DNA of 64,000 nucleotides from Ignavibacteria bacterium (GCA_016704345.1 JADJAH010000037.1:1-64000), one strand, 5' to 3'. Positions 6,456 to 16,439 are shown, numbered from the stretch's first letter. Made by a program: numbers and translations. Notes: generated from the letters alone by a model not told the origin.

Positions 6456-8477
6456 ATGAATAATACAGGTAAGAACACTAATAAGAACGGCGACGAATTT
6501 AACTGGAACAGGGTATTCAAAATAGTCCTGGGATGGAGCGCAATCCTCATCGGATTCTTTCTTATAATGATCTATACCAAAGGAGCCGAAGGTAAATATT
6601 CAGAACTTAAGTATGATCAGTTCCTTAGATTTGTCAGCGAAAAAAAGATTGAAAGCGCAATCATTAAGAAAGCAGAAAATAGCTATGAATTTCTTGGGAA
6701 GCTCAAAGCTCCCGAACCTCTTACAGTAGGCAACCGCACAGTTTCCATCGACAAATTCTCTGTCTTGCTCCCATATTCGAATCTCGACGACAATGTCCTT
6801 AAAGCATGGAATGAAGCCGGTATTCAGTACAGCATCGAAAAAGATGACGGCGGATGGCTCGCTCCTTTTCTTGGGGCACTACCGTGGATTTTGATCATTG
6901 TTTTCTGGATCATAATAATGAGAAGAATGCAGGCGGGAGCCGGTGGCTCAAAGAACATTTTCTCGTTTGGCAAATCGAAGGCAAAACTGCTTAGCGAGTC
7001 TGCTACAAAAGTTACTTTTCAGGATGTTGCCGGCGCAGATGAAGCAAAAGAAGAACTCTCGGAGATAATAGAATTTCTTAAGACTCCGGCTAAGTTTCAG
7101 AAGCTTGGCGGAAAGATTCCAAGAGGCGTCCTTCTTCTCGGTCCTCCCGGAACAGGTAAGACATTACTTGCGAGAGCAGTAGCGGGTGAAGCCGGCGTTC
7201 CTTTCTTTTCAATTAGCGGAGCCGACTTTGTAGAGATGTTTGTAGGTGTCGGAGCATCAAGAGTCAGGGATCTGTTTGAACAGGGAAAAAAGAATGCCCC
7301 GTGTATAATATTTATAGATGAGATCGATGCAGTCGGAAGACACCGCGGTGCGGGAGTCGGCGGGGGACATGATGAAAGAGAACAAACGCTCAATCAGCTT
7401 CTCATTGAGATGGATGGCTTTGAGCAAAACAACGGCGTGATAATTATTGCCGCAACAAACAGGCCGGATATACTTGATCCTGCTCTGCTGAGGCCGGGAA
7501 GATTCGATCGACAGGTTGTTGTTGACAGACCGGATGTTAAAGGAAGAGAAGGTATTCTACAAGTTCATACGAGAAAGACTCCATTATCAAAAGATGTTTC
7601 CATTGATGTAATTGCTAAAGGCACTCCGGGATTTTCGGGTGCTGATCTGGCAAATCTCGTCAACGAGGCCGCGCTTCTTGCAGCAAGAAGAAATTCAGAT
7701 ATGGTTACAATGCGCGACTTTGAAGAAGCGAAAGATAAAGTGATGATGGGTACTGCAAGAAAGAGTCTGATTATTTCCGACAGAGAGAAAAAAACTACGG
7801 CTTATCACGAGAGCGGACATGTGATCGTAGCAAAAATGATACCCGAAGCAGATCCGGTGCATAAAGTTACTATCATTCCCAGAGGAAGAGCACTTGGCGT
7901 TACTACTTATCTCCCTATGGATGAGAAGCATACTTATTCAAAGGAACATCTTGAAGCTATGATATCTTATGCCATGGGCGGAAGAGCTGCTGAGAAATTG
8001 ATCTTCAATGAATATACCACCGGTGCTTCGAATGATATCGAAAGAGCAACGAGTATGGCGAGAAAGATGGTTTGTGAATTTGGGATGAGTGAGAAGCTCG
8101 GTCCAATAGCTTATGGACAGAAGCAGGAAGAGATATTCCTCGGAAGAGAGATCCATCAGCACAAAGATTATAGCGAAACTACTCAGATTCTTATTGATGA
8201 AGAAGTGAAGAAGGTCGTTCAAACAGGAATGGACAGAGCCGAGAAGTTCTTGCATGAGAACATTGACAAGCTCCACAAGATGTCTGATGCATTGCTTGAA
8301 AGAGAAATACTCGACTCCGTAGAAATTGATATGATCATGAGAGGTGAGGAACTTCCGCCGTTTGTAAAATCTGACTCCGGCAAACCCGCACAACCTGATA
8401 CCGAAGTAGCAAAGGAAAAAGAGAAGAAGGTTAAAGGAGATAACTATGCGCCCGGAGATGTTGCTCTTGCAAATTAA
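6456..8477 (+). CDS. ftsH: ATP-dependent zinc metalloprotease FtsH
   Basis: The 673-aa protein is a membrane-anchored AAA+ protease that extracts and degrades membrane and regulatory proteins. There are two membrane segments, at about residues 22-42 and 135-155, with a periplasmic domain between. The AAA module carries Walker A GPPGTGKT at about 229-236, Walker B FIDEID, and the second region of homology ATNRPDILDPALLRPGRFD. The zinc motif HESGH lies at about 451-455. The C-terminal tail is charged (EKEKKVKGD). All catalytic elements are intact. A terminator follows directly at 8499. Confidence 0.98.
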   Translation: MNNTGKNTNKNGDEFNWNRVFKIVLGWSAILIGFFLIMIYTKGAEGKYSELKYDQFLRFVSEKKIESAIIKKAENSYEFLGKLKAPEPLTVGNRTVSIDKFSVLLPYSNLDDNVLKAWNEAGIQYSIEKDDGGWLAPFLGALPWILIIVFWIIIMRRMQAGAGGSKNIFSFGKSKAKLLSESATKVTFQDVAGADEAKEELSEIIEFLKTPAKFQKLGGKIPRGVLLLGPPGTGKTLLARAVAGEAGVPFFSISGADFVEMFVGVGASRVRDLFEQGKKNAPCIIFIDEIDAVGRHRGAGVGGGHDEREQTLNQLLIEMDGFEQNNGVIIIAATNRPDILDPALLRPGRFDRQVVVDRPDVKGREGILQVHTRKTPLSKDVSIDVIAKGTPGFSGADLANLVNEAALLAARRNSDMVTMRDFEEAKDKVMMGTARKSLIISDREKKTTAYHESGHVIVAKMIPEADPVHKVTIIPRGRALGVTTYLPMDEKHTYSKEHLEAMISYAMGGRAAEKLIFNEYTTGASNDIERATSMARKMVCEFGMSEKLGPIAYGQKQEEIFLGREIHQHKDYSETTQILIDEEVKKVVQTGMDRAEKFLHENIDKLHKMSDALLEREILDSVEIDMIMRGEELPPFVKSDSGKPAQPDTEVAKEKEKKVKGDNYAPGDVALAN

Positions 8478-8498
8478 ATGTTTGAATAAGTTCATAAG

Positions 8499-8527
8499 AA
8501 GCGAGTACACCACTCGCTTTTTTTTTG
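8499..8527 (+). terminator. Rho-independent terminator after ftsH
   Basis: An 8-bp stem, AAGCGAGT (8499-8506) and ACTCGCTT (8512-8519), has a 5-base loop and runs into nine consecutive T. Confidence 0.9.
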
Positions 8528-8545
8528 TGTAAAACGAATAACTGA

Positions 8546-9169
8546 ATGAAAGCTAAATCGCAAATAGCAAATGAGACTCTGCGAAAATCCATTCATCTAT
8601 TATCATCAATTGTTCCTTTTACGTACATCTATATTCCAAGAGACATTGAGATTGTACTTCTTTCAATCATGTTTATAATGATGCTGTCTGTTGATATTGG
8701 AAGAGCACGCTCAAAAGCTTTCAGAGATTTCTATGACAGGTTTCTTGGAAGAATTCTACGCCATCATGAGACCGAAGCCGGCGGACTAAGTTTTACCGGA
8801 GGAAGTTATATTGTCCTCGCTTTCCTGCTGTGTGCAGTATTGTTTCCAAAACCGCTGGCTATAACAGCAATGTTTATAGTTATATTTTGTGATTCGATGG
8901 CAGCCCTTTACGGAATTCTGTTTGGAAGGATTAGAATTGGAAAGGGAAAAACTCTTGAGGGTAGTCTTGCTTTTTTGTTCACGGGATTGATCGTCGTATA
9001 CCTTGGTCCAAAGATCACAGACTCTCCTGGAGAGTTTTATATTGCAGCGCTAAGTGTTATTCTGACAACAATCGTTGAACTTGTTCCTGTGAAAATTGAT
9101 GATAATCTTGTAATACCAATGTTCTTCGGAGCATCTTACTTACTACTTTTGAAAATCTTTATACATTAA
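8546..9169 (+). CDS. CTP-dependent lipid kinase-like membrane protein (SEC59/DGK1/VTE5 family)
   Basis: This 207-aa integral membrane protein has about six hydrophobic segments. The conserved block DSMAALYGILFGRIRIGKGK, followed by TLEGS, at about residues 112-138 is the CTP-binding signature shared by dolichol kinase, yeast diacylglycerol kinase DGK1 and phytol kinase. Automated annotation often calls such proteins phosphatidate cytidylyltransferase. It probably phosphorylates a lipid alcohol or diacylglycerol using CTP; the substrate cannot be read from sequence. It begins after the ftsH terminator and ends 3 bases before ychF. Confidence 0.75.
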   Translation: MKAKSQIANETLRKSIHLLSSIVPFTYIYIPRDIEIVLLSIMFIMMLSVDIGRARSKAFRDFYDRFLGRILRHHETEAGGLSFTGGSYIVLAFLLCAVLFPKPLAITAMFIVIFCDSMAALYGILFGRIRIGKGKTLEGSLAFLFTGLIVVYLGPKITDSPGEFYIAALSVILTTIVELVPVKIDDNLVIPMFFGASYLLLLKIFIH

Positions 9170-9172
9170 ACA

Positions 9173-10276
9173 ATGTCACTTCGTATCGGAATAGTTGGTT
9201 TGCCAAATGTAGGCAAGTCCACTTTGTTCAATGCGCTAACTTCTACAAGAAATGCCGAAGCTGCAAATTATCCATTCTGTACAATTGATCCGAATGTCGG
9301 AATGGTGATCGTGCCTGACGAGAGAGTTGATTCACTGGTCAATATCTACAATCCCAAGAAGATCATTCCCGCAACAATGGAGTTCGTTGATATTGCCGGG
9401 CTTGTTAAGGGCGCCTCAAAAGGCGAAGGACTTGGCAATCAATTTCTCTCACACATAAGAGAAGTTGACGCAATTGTTCACCTTGTCAGATGCTTCGTGA
9501 ACGACAATGTTATCCATGTTGAAGAAAGGATTGATCCGGCTAGAGATATTGAGATAATCGAATATGAACTGATTCTTAAAGATCTTGATACAATTGAAAA
9601 AAGACTTGATCGTGCTACGAAAAATCTCAAAACAGGTGATAAAAAGATAAAACTTGAAGTTGACACACTCAATGCCCTTAAAACCCATCTACTTACGTCG
9701 CGTTTAGCGAAGTACTTTACAGATACTTTAGCGGTAGAGGAAAAGCAGATAATAAATGAATTACATCTTCTAACCGATAAGCAGGTCATTTATGTGGCAA
9801 ATGTTGATGACAAAGATTTGAGTGGTAATGAGTTTTCTAATAAGGTTAAAGAGATTGCTGATAAGGAACAAGCTCAATTTCTTGTGCTGTCTGTAGAAAT
9901 GGAATCGGAAATTGCGCAGATAGAATCAAAAGAGGAAAAGGCTGAATTTCTTTCAGCGCTGGAACTTGAAAATTCTGGACTTAATCGTCTCATCCAAAAG
10001 GGATATGAACTCCTGCATCTGATCACATTTTTCACAGCCGGAGAAAAGGAAGTTCATGCATGGCCGGTTCACCGGGGATGCAAGGCTCCGCAAGCGGCAG
10101 GGGAAATTCATACAGATTTTGAGAAAGGATTCATCAGAGCTGAGATCATGAAGTTTACTGATTTTGCTGAACTGAAATCAGAAGCTGCTATGAAGGAGAA
10201 AGGCTTGCTTAAAATCGAAGGTAAGGATTATGTAATTGAAGATGGTGATATAGTCCACTTCAGATTTAATGTGTGA
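9173..10276 (+). CDS. ychF: Redox-regulated ATPase YchF
   Basis: The 367-aa protein is the full-length universally conserved Obg-family P-loop ATPase that associates with ribosomes. It has G1 GLPNVGKST at residues 9-17, the switch-like VDIAGLVKGAS and DXXG region, a long coiled-coil insert at about 130-200, and the C-terminal TGS-like domain (TFFTAGEKEVHAW, then GEIHTDFEKGFIRAE). The stop is directly adjacent to the feoB stop on the other strand with no gap, so the two transcripts converge. Confidence 0.97.
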   Translation: MSLRIGIVGLPNVGKSTLFNALTSTRNAEAANYPFCTIDPNVGMVIVPDERVDSLVNIYNPKKIIPATMEFVDIAGLVKGASKGEGLGNQFLSHIREVDAIVHLVRCFVNDNVIHVEERIDPARDIEIIEYELILKDLDTIEKRLDRATKNLKTGDKKIKLEVDTLNALKTHLLTSRLAKYFTDTLAVEEKQIINELHLLTDKQVIYVANVDDKDLSGNEFSNKVKEIADKEQAQFLVLSVEMESEIAQIESKEEKAEFLSALELENSGLNRLIQKGYELLHLITFFTAGEKEVHAWPVHRGCKAPQAAGEIHTDFEKGFIRAEIMKFTDFAELKSEAAMKEKGLLKIEGKDYVIEDGDIVHFRFNV

Positions 10277-12331
10277 TTAATTTACGCCGAGTAATCTTAG
10301 CCCGTTGACTGTAATGAACGTCAGCACATAGGCAATTCCTGTGAACATAACCAATTGAATCACCGGCATTTTCCAGCTGCCGGTTTCCTTCCTGACAATT
10401 GCAATGGTTGATATGCATTGCATAGCAAATACAAAAAATATTATCAATCCCGCTGAAGTAGCTGTTGTGAACAATTTTTGATCCGTTCCTTCTATAGTAG
10501 CATTTCTCATAGAATTGAGAATGGAATTCTGAATATCTTCACCGGATTCTGTGACTTTGAAAGTCAATGCAAGTGAACTCACAAAAACTTCCCTTGCTGC
10601 AAGAGTAGCAATTAGCGAAACTCCAACTCTCCAGTCCATTCCAATCGGTTTCAACGCCGGTTCTATAAATTTACCAAGCTCCGAAGCATACGAAGTTGCT
10701 ATTCTTTCTGAATTTGTAAGCTCTGCTATTTCTGAATCTGACTTTCCTGTCGTGTCAATCCCAGGACTATGATTTGGAAAGTATGTAAGAAACCAAAGTA
10801 TTATGGAAAGATAGAGAATTATTGGACCTGCCTTCTTAACATATTGCATTGCATTATCAAGAGTTTTCATAACAACAACATTGAACTTCGGTTTTCTGTA
10901 AGCTGGAAGTTCAAGTATGAATGAAGAATGTCCGGAATCACCTGACAACTTTGTACTGAACTTATTCACTATTGATGCAATTATCAAAGAGCTGGCAATG
11001 CTGAAAATATATATGGCTGTGAGCGCTATGCCGCCAAGCCAGGGGCTTTCCGGAGGAAACAAGAAAGCAATGAGCAGTGCGTAAACAGGAAGCCGGGCGC
11101 TGCAACTCATCAAAGGCACAATGAAAATGGTTAGGAATCGTTCGCGCTTATTGGTGATAGTTCTTGTTGCCATTATTGCGGGAATGGCGCATGCAAACCC
11201 GGAAAGCATTGGAACAAATGATTTGCCGTTTAAACCGATCTTCGAAAGCGGCTTATCAACTATCATTGCACCCCGGGCAAGATACCCGCTGTCTTCAAGC
11301 AATCCAAGTATAAGAAATAGCAGGACAATTTGCGGAAGGAAGACAAGAACCGAACCGACTCCGCTTATTATTCCTTCGGAAATCAGATTCCCATACCATG
11401 TATCACCCATGAGTGATACTGCAATATCGGAAGCAAAAGTAAATCCTTCATTTACAATGTCCATCAGAGGAGATGCCAGCCAAAAAATGAACGTGAATGT
11501 TATTGTCATAACAATTGCGAACATTGCCAGTCCCCAATACTTATGAAGCAGAATTCTGTCAAGCTTCATCGATTGTGCATCAGGCAGGTTTTGTGTTCGC
11601 CCGGGATTAAGCACAACCAGCTGCTCATTTATCTTTGCAAGATTCACAGGCTCATTGTTCAACAAGCTGCTCTTTGAATAAAGAACTTCTTTTTCAATAC
11701 TCTCAATTTCACGGTATGATTCCAGCAGGCTTTCCTTCCTTAGATTGTGCGGAAGTCTTTGAAGGCTTATCTCCCTGCCTATCTTTGCATTTCCGATATT
11801 GTCATTTACTTGCTTCAAAAGATTATCAATTCCTTTTCCTGTCTTTCCGTCAACTGATACCACAATGCATCCCAACATTTCACCAAGGCGCTTCTCAGAA
11901 ATATCAAACCCTTTTTTGTGAAGAATATCCTTCATCGTGAGAGCAACTATAACATTGAAACCCGAATCAATCAGTTGCTTGACAAGAAGCAAATGCCTTG
12001 AAAGCTGACTGCTGTCCACAGTTACAATTATAAGATCCGGTGTTCCGAATTCAGGATGTGAGTGAAGCGAACTTATAGAAATTTTCTCATCCGGTGAAGC
12101 GGGGACAAGGCTTATGATTCCCGGAGAATCAAGAATGTTTGCATCGATTGAATATTTGCTCAAGATCTTTGATATAGAATATTCTACAGTTGACCCCGGA
12201 TAGTTAACTGTCTTATAATTCTTTCCGCTAAGAAAATTGAATAGCGTGGTCTTGCCGGAGTTCGGTTGCCCAACAAGACTTATTAGCGGAGTTCTTTTCT
12301 TGGTCTTCTTTATTTTTTGATCAGTATGCAT
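10277..12331 (-). CDS. feoB: Ferrous iron transporter FeoB
   Basis: This 684-aa protein is an inner-membrane Fe2+ transporter with an N-terminal G domain. G1 GQPNSGKT lies at residues 21-28, a DSPGI switch II motif follows, and G4 reads TMKD (ALTMKDILHKKG) in place of the usual NxxD. The membrane part has the two Gate regions (GLLEDSGYLARGA and the later segment with LAAREVFVSSLA). The start is ATG 12331, overlapping the end of feoA by 22 bases, so the two are translationally coupled. It is third in the operon fur-feoA-feoB and is probably controlled by iron through the Fur-family protein encoded upstream. Confidence 0.96.
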   Translation of the reverse strand: MHTDQKIKKTKKRTPLISLVGQPNSGKTTLFNFLSGKNYKTVNYPGSTVEYSISKILSKYSIDANILDSPGIISLVPASPDEKISISSLHSHPEFGTPDLIIVTVDSSQLSRHLLLVKQLIDSGFNVIVALTMKDILHKKGFDISEKRLGEMLGCIVVSVDGKTGKGIDNLLKQVNDNIGNAKIGREISLQRLPHNLRKESLLESYREIESIEKEVLYSKSSLLNNEPVNLAKINEQLVVLNPGRTQNLPDAQSMKLDRILLHKYWGLAMFAIVMTITFTFIFWLASPLMDIVNEGFTFASDIAVSLMGDTWYGNLISEGIISGVGSVLVFLPQIVLLFLILGLLEDSGYLARGAMIVDKPLSKIGLNGKSFVPMLSGFACAIPAIMATRTITNKRERFLTIFIVPLMSCSARLPVYALLIAFLFPPESPWLGGIALTAIYIFSIASSLIIASIVNKFSTKLSGDSGHSSFILELPAYRKPKFNVVVMKTLDNAMQYVKKAGPIILYLSIILWFLTYFPNHSPGIDTTGKSDSEIAELTNSERIATSYASELGKFIEPALKPIGMDWRVGVSLIATLAAREVFVSSLALTFKVTESGEDIQNSILNSMRNATIEGTDQKLFTTATSAGLIIFFVFAMQCISTIAIVRKETGSWKMPVIQLVMFTGIAYVLTFITVNGLRLLGVN

Positions 12332-12540
12332 GATGCTTCATTTTTTCGAATTGCAACTATTGAACCTCTGATTGAAAATGCCATCGGGTCGCCAAACACT
12401 GCTCCGCTAATATACTCGATCTCCTGTCCCGGCGTAAATCCTACCTCAAGCAATCTGTGTGAGGACGGATGATCGTTATCGACATCCTTCACTATCGCTT
12501 TCTCTCCGGGCTTCAGCTCAGCAGCAGTTTTCATTAACAT
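12310..12540 (-). CDS. feoA: Ferrous iron transport protein FeoA
   Basis: The 76-aa protein is a single SH3-like FeoA domain, a small cytoplasmic partner of FeoB. Recognisable elements are the opening ELKPGEKAIVKDV, the central HRLLEVGFTPGQEI and the GDPMAFSIRGSIVAIRK block. Length is usual for the family. It lies 32 bases after fur and overlaps feoB by 22 bases. Confidence 0.95.
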   Translation of the reverse strand: MLMKTAAELKPGEKAIVKDVDNDHPSSHRLLEVGFTPGQEIEYISGAVFGDPMAFSIRGSIVAIRKNEASCILIKK

Positions 12541-12572
12541 TATTAAGACTTAATCTAAATAAATGTACAAAG

Positions 12573-13032
12573 TTAAAGACACGTTGCCTCCTTATACTTA
12601 CAGCTTTCTTCACTCTTGCATCTGGCAAATACCTGAAATGTATGGTCAACATTTGTCAAATTATTATCTTTACAGATCCGGTTCTGAATTTTTTCTATCG
12701 CAGGGTTTTCAAACTCAATTATCTTATTGCACAAAGTGCAGATGAGATGATAGTGCATCTTTCTGCCGATCTTTGTTTCATATCGGGTCCTGTCACCTTT
12801 AAAATTGTGTTTTGTAAGGATGCCGCACTCGCTCATAAGTTCCAGAGTCTTGTAAACAGTTGCTCTGGAAACATTTATGTACTCATTCTTCATCTTAAGA
12901 TATAGTTCATCCGCATCAAAGTGCCCACTGATATTGGTTGCAGCATCAAGAATAAGAAAGCGCTCATTTGTAATTCTGTGCGCTTTCTTCTTCAAATACT
13001 GAACAAATGTCTTCTTTTATGCTGGCGCTCAT
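12573..13032 (-). CDS. fur: Fur-family metal-responsive repressor (frameshifted near N-terminus)
   Basis: The product has a winged-helix DNA-binding half (RITNERFLILDAA, then VSRATVYKTLELM) and a metal/dimerisation half (MHYHLICTLCNKIIEF and CKSEESCK, the two CxxC-type structural zinc sites). Read as it stands the gene must start at a TTG at 12995. A better N-terminus comes from ATG 13032 in another frame: dropping one A from the four-A run at 13015-13018 gives MSASIKKTFVQYLKKKAHRITNERF, which fits the family. It is first in fur-feoA-feoB, so it probably senses Fe2+ and represses its own operon. Zur- or Mn-type specificity cannot be excluded. Confidence 0.88.
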
Positions 13033-13083
13033 TTAGTTCTTCCCGTTATGTGAAGTTATGTCCAATATATTACAATGCAGTAA

Positions 13084-14445
13084 TTACCTTATCAAGTATT
13101 TCCATGCCTTCATCAATTTCACTTTTGTAATATTTACCGGCGGTCGGAATCTCATAGATCTTTCACCTGAACCGAGAATCAGCAATCCGCTGCTCATTGC
13201 ATTGGCAGTAACTTTGTTTCTAAGTTCAGAATCTTTACAATCAAATGCGCAGAAAAGCCCTAGGCCTCTGCCGTTCGACAGTTTGTCAGGATATTTGTTT
13301 ATCAGATCATAGATTTTGTTCAACAGATATTCACCCTGTACGGCACAATTGTCGACAAGATTTTCTTCGTCAATGATCTCAAGAATTTTAGTAAATCTTT
13401 TCATATCAACCATGTTGCCGCCCCATGTGGAGTTAATTCTGCTCGGCTTCCTGAATACATTTTCATCAATATCATCAACTCTGTCGGTAGATAAAATACC
13501 GCATACCTGAGTTTTCTTTCCGAACGAAATTACATCCGGCTGAACATAATGCATGTGCGCCCACCACTTGCCTGTCATTGCAATGCCTGTCTGAACTTCA
13601 TCCATTATTAAAAGCATTTCATTCTCATCGCATAACTGTCTGAGCTTCTGAAAGAATTCCTTTCTGAAATGGTTATCGCCTCCCTCACCTTGTATCGGCT
13701 CTAAGATTATGCATGCAATGTCATCTTTGTTTTGTGCAAGTGCATTCTTGATTTGTTCAACTGCCAGATCTTCAGCCTTCATGACTTCAGAGAGGTTTGC
13801 ATCGTTGAGTGGAAATGTGACTTTAGGATTGTCAATTCTTGGCCAGTTGAACTTTGGATAATACATTACCTTTGTTGGGTCAGTGTTCGTCAATGACATT
13901 GTGTAGCCGCTTCTCCCATGAAACGCCTGCTTGAAGTGAATGACCTGATGTCCTTTTTCTTCTTTATAACCCTTCTCAAAATTCTTTCTGACTTTCCAGT
14001 CAAATGCAACCTTTAGAGCGTTCTCAACTGCAAGCGCCCCGCCCTCTATAAAAAAACTGTACTTAAAATAAGAGGGGACTGCAATGTTAAAGAATTTAGA
14101 AACAAATTCGGCCTGAACTTCCGTGTAAATGTCAGAAAGAGAGGGCTTATTCACTGCAACTTTCCCAATCTCATGAATAAACTCTTCATTATCGAGCTTA
14201 GGGTGATTCATTCCAAGCGGATGCGATGCAACATATGTAAAGAAATCAAGATATCGCTTTCCGGTTTTTGAGTCATGAATATACGAGCCTTTAGAATTAT
14301 TAAGATCCACAGTAACATCAAATCCGTCAACGAGCATATACTTTCTCAGGACTTCCTGGACATTTCCGGAATTTACAATTTCTGCTCTTTGATCGATGTG
14401 AAGTTTTGTTGGATCAAATGTTCTTGTTTCTGTGACGGTGGTCAT
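13084..14445 (-). CDS. lat: L-lysine 6-transaminase
   Basis: The 453-aa protein is a class III PLP-dependent aminotransferase that moves the epsilon-amino group of lysine to 2-oxoglutarate, giving 2-aminoadipate semialdehyde. Family blocks include DFFTYVASHPLGMNHP, FFIEGGALAVENALK, the PLP aspartate region LLIMDEVQTGIAMTG and the lysine in ISFGKKTQVCG at about residue 300. Length and the NSTWGGN segment fit Lat rather than ornithine or acetylornithine aminotransferase. It lies 24 bases after purM and 51 bases before fur on the same strand. No piperideine-6-carboxylate dehydrogenase gene is nearby. Confidence 0.9.
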   Translation of the reverse strand: MTTVTETRTFDPTKLHIDQRAEIVNSGNVQEVLRKYMLVDGFDVTVDLNNSKGSYIHDSKTGKRYLDFFTYVASHPLGMNHPKLDNEEFIHEIGKVAVNKPSLSDIYTEVQAEFVSKFFNIAVPSYFKYSFFIEGGALAVENALKVAFDWKVRKNFEKGYKEEKGHQVIHFKQAFHGRSGYTMSLTNTDPTKVMYYPKFNWPRIDNPKVTFPLNDANLSEVMKAEDLAVEQIKNALAQNKDDIACIILEPIQGEGGDNHFRKEFFQKLRQLCDENEMLLIMDEVQTGIAMTGKWWAHMHYVQPDVISFGKKTQVCGILSTDRVDDIDENVFRKPSRINSTWGGNMVDMKRFTKILEIIDEENLVDNCAVQGEYLLNKIYDLINKYPDKLSNGRGLGLFCAFDCKDSELRNKVTANAMSSGLLILGSGERSMRFRPPVNITKVKLMKAWKYLIR

Positions 14446-14469
14446 GTAGCAACTCCTTAATTTGAATTA

Positions 14470-15469
14470 TTATACTTTATGAATTTCGCCCATAAGAACA
14501 GGCCTTTCTTTTTTTGTAATCAAAAATTTATTGAATTCGTCTGCAATCCTTTTTCTCACTATGAAGATCAATCCAATTCCAAGATTGAAAGTTCTTCTCA
14601 TGTCATCTTCAGGGACATTCCCTTCTTTCATGATGAGATCGAATATCTCATCTCGTTTCCAACTGCTCCAGTCAACCTTGATCGTAAATTCCTTTGGGAC
14701 AACCCTGCTTGTATTACCAATGATTCCGCCGCCGGTTATGTGATATTGAACTTATGCTGTATTTCTTAAGACTCTCCTGAATAATATCAAGATAAGATCT
14801 GTGAACACGCAGAAGTTCTTTTCCCAAAATTATTTTGATACCGGAATATTTTTTCTTAAGATTCTCGCCCGTTCCGAATATCTTCCTAACCAGCGAATAT
14901 CCGTTTGTGTGCAGCCCGTTAGATCTTATTCCAATCAGAACATCTCCCGCCCTGACATTAGATGAGTTTACTATTTTCTTTTTCTCAACTATACCTGTTA
15001 TAGAACCTGCAAGATCAAAATCATTTCCGGAATATATTCCCGGCATTTCAGCTGTTTCTCCGCCAATCAGTGAACACCGGTTGTTTGAACAACCTCTGGC
15101 AAGACCTGCAACTATTTTTCTGCCAACAGATGCATTCAACATTCCAACAGCGTAATAGTCAAGAAAGAACATTGGCACTGCTCCACATACAGCTATATCA
15201 TTCACACAATGATTTACAAGGTCTTCGCCGATTGTATCATAAATTCCCATCGCTGCAGCTATCTTGAGCTTAGTTCCAACTCCATCAACACTTGAAACCA
15301 AAATCGGATCTTTGTATTTCGTGAAATCCGGTTTGTAGAATGCACCAAAATTACCAATACCGCTTAAAACAGCATTGGTAAAAGTCTTCTTCACAATTGG
15401 TTTGATATGGTCAACGAAGCGGTCTGCTTCAGCGATGTTGACTCCTGCGGACTTGTAATCTGATTTCAC
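14470..15469 (-). CDS. purM: Phosphoribosylformylglycinamidine cyclo-ligase (frameshifted)
   Basis: PurM (AIR synthetase) closes the imidazole ring of FGAM in de novo purine synthesis. The first 245 codons are canonical: AGVNIAEADRFVDHIKP, then SSVDGVGTKLKIA, GEDLVNHCVND and IGGETAEMPGIY. The frame breaks at about 14737-14742, where SISSISH should continue as ITGGGIIGN. A two-base gain (GT on the plus strand, CA on the coding strand) restores the usual HITGGG motif. The downstream frame then runs to a stop at 14470 (ending LMGEIHKV). The total of 1000 bases matches the normal length of about 333 codons. Probably a sequence error, since purM is rarely lost. Confidence 0.9.
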
Positions 15470-15491
15470 CTGTGAAAATACCGAAAATGGC

Positions 15492-15511
15492 TCTGTGATT
15501 CAATTCACAGA
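15492..15511. promoter_or_regulatory. Inverted repeat in the purM/sulfotransferase divergent region
   Basis: TCTGTGA (15492-15498) and TCACAGA (15505-15511) form a perfect 7-bp inverted repeat with a 6-base centre, 23 bases upstream of purM and followed on the plus strand by GTCTTTTTG. It could be an operator for the divergent genes or a short hairpin. I cannot tell which. The surrounding 240 bases hold no other feature I recognise. Confidence 0.35.
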
Positions 15512-15709
15512 ACAGTCTTTTTGATTGGGTTCGAGTGTATAATTATAAAGATTGACTATCGATAATAAATGCGTTAACAAATAATTTTGTCAACGTTCAA
15601 AAGATCGAACGGATATATATCTACTTCCTTATTCACACGCTTGAAATATGTCTGTAACCTGTCACCAAAAATTTATAACTTTCCGCCACATTCATTAATA
15701 AAATTTATA

Positions 15710-16438
15710 TTGTCGGCAGATAAAAAAAGAATCTGTCTTTGGTCAAGTCCGCGGAATATTTCTACCGCTCTAATGTATTCATTTGCCCAAAGGTCTGATA
15801 CACGTGTCGTGGACGAACCTTTGTATGGTCATTATCTTCGCATAAGCGGTGCAATGCATCCGGGAAGAGATGAGATTTTGCTGAACATGGAAACTGACGG
15901 CAGTAAGGTAGTTTCTGAAGTTATGTTTGGTGATTTTGAAGAAGACATTCTTTTTCTAAAGCAGATGACACATCATCTTGTTGATATAGATACATCATTT
16001 CTCAATGAAATGATAAACGTAATTCTAATTAGAGACCCCTATCAACTAATCAGCTCATTTCACCAGATAATCCCGGATGTTACTATGACAGATGTCGGTG
16101 TCGAGAAGCAGTATGTCCTGTTCACTGAACTTGTTTCAAACGGGCAATATCCCATTGTTATAGATTCAGGTGAAATACTAAAATCACCCCGAATTGTTCT
16201 TACCGAACTCTGTAAGAGAATTGGTATCGATTTTCAGGAATCGATGCTGACGTGGGAACCGGGCCCAATTCCGGAAGACGGGATATGGGCGAAACATTGG
16301 TATTCTAATGTTCACAATTCATCCGGTTTCGAGAAACAACATACAAGCTCCCGCAAACTTCCCGAGGAATTGACTCCGCTTTACGAACAATGTAAGCTCC
16401 ACTATGAAGAGCTTTTCAAACATTCTATTAAATCCTAA
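15710..16438 (+). CDS. Sulfotransferase-like P-loop protein
   Basis: The recognisable protein is 242 aa. It opens with ADKKRICLWSSPRNISTALMY, a PAPS-binding-type loop at residues 3-20, followed by VVDEPLYGHYLR and later VILIRDPYQLISSF and VIDSGEILKSP, all in the positions seen in sulfotransferases. I chose TTG 15710 because the frame upstream (to TTG 15587) gives 41 residues unlike the family. It ends 1 base before the class IV aminotransferase start. Homologues of these two domains occur fused in some organisms (recalled from plant BCAT-like proteins), which suggests a joint but undefined role. Confidence 0.7.
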   Translation: MSADKKRICLWSSPRNISTALMYSFAQRSDTRVVDEPLYGHYLRISGAMHPGRDEILLNMETDGSKVVSEVMFGDFEEDILFLKQMTHHLVDIDTSFLNEMINVILIRDPYQLISSFHQIIPDVTMTDVGVEKQYVLFTELVSNGQYPIVIDSGEILKSPRIVLTELCKRIGIDFQESMLTWEPGPIPEDGIWAKHWYSNVHNSSGFEKQHTSSRKLPEELTPLYEQCKLHYEELFKHSIKS

Positions 16439-16439
16439 T

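Noticed and set aside
7938..8513. 191-aa minus-strand open frame opposite the 3' end of ftsH
   Set aside because: It is a shadow of ftsH with no family likeness, and it would cross the ftsH terminator.
12459..12905. 148-aa plus-strand open frame opposite fur/feoA
   Set aside because: It is the complement of two well-supported genes and has no recognisable features.
14470..15469. purM as a true pseudogene
   Set aside because: Both halves are fully conserved and in order with one two-base gap; the gene is usually required for purine synthesis.
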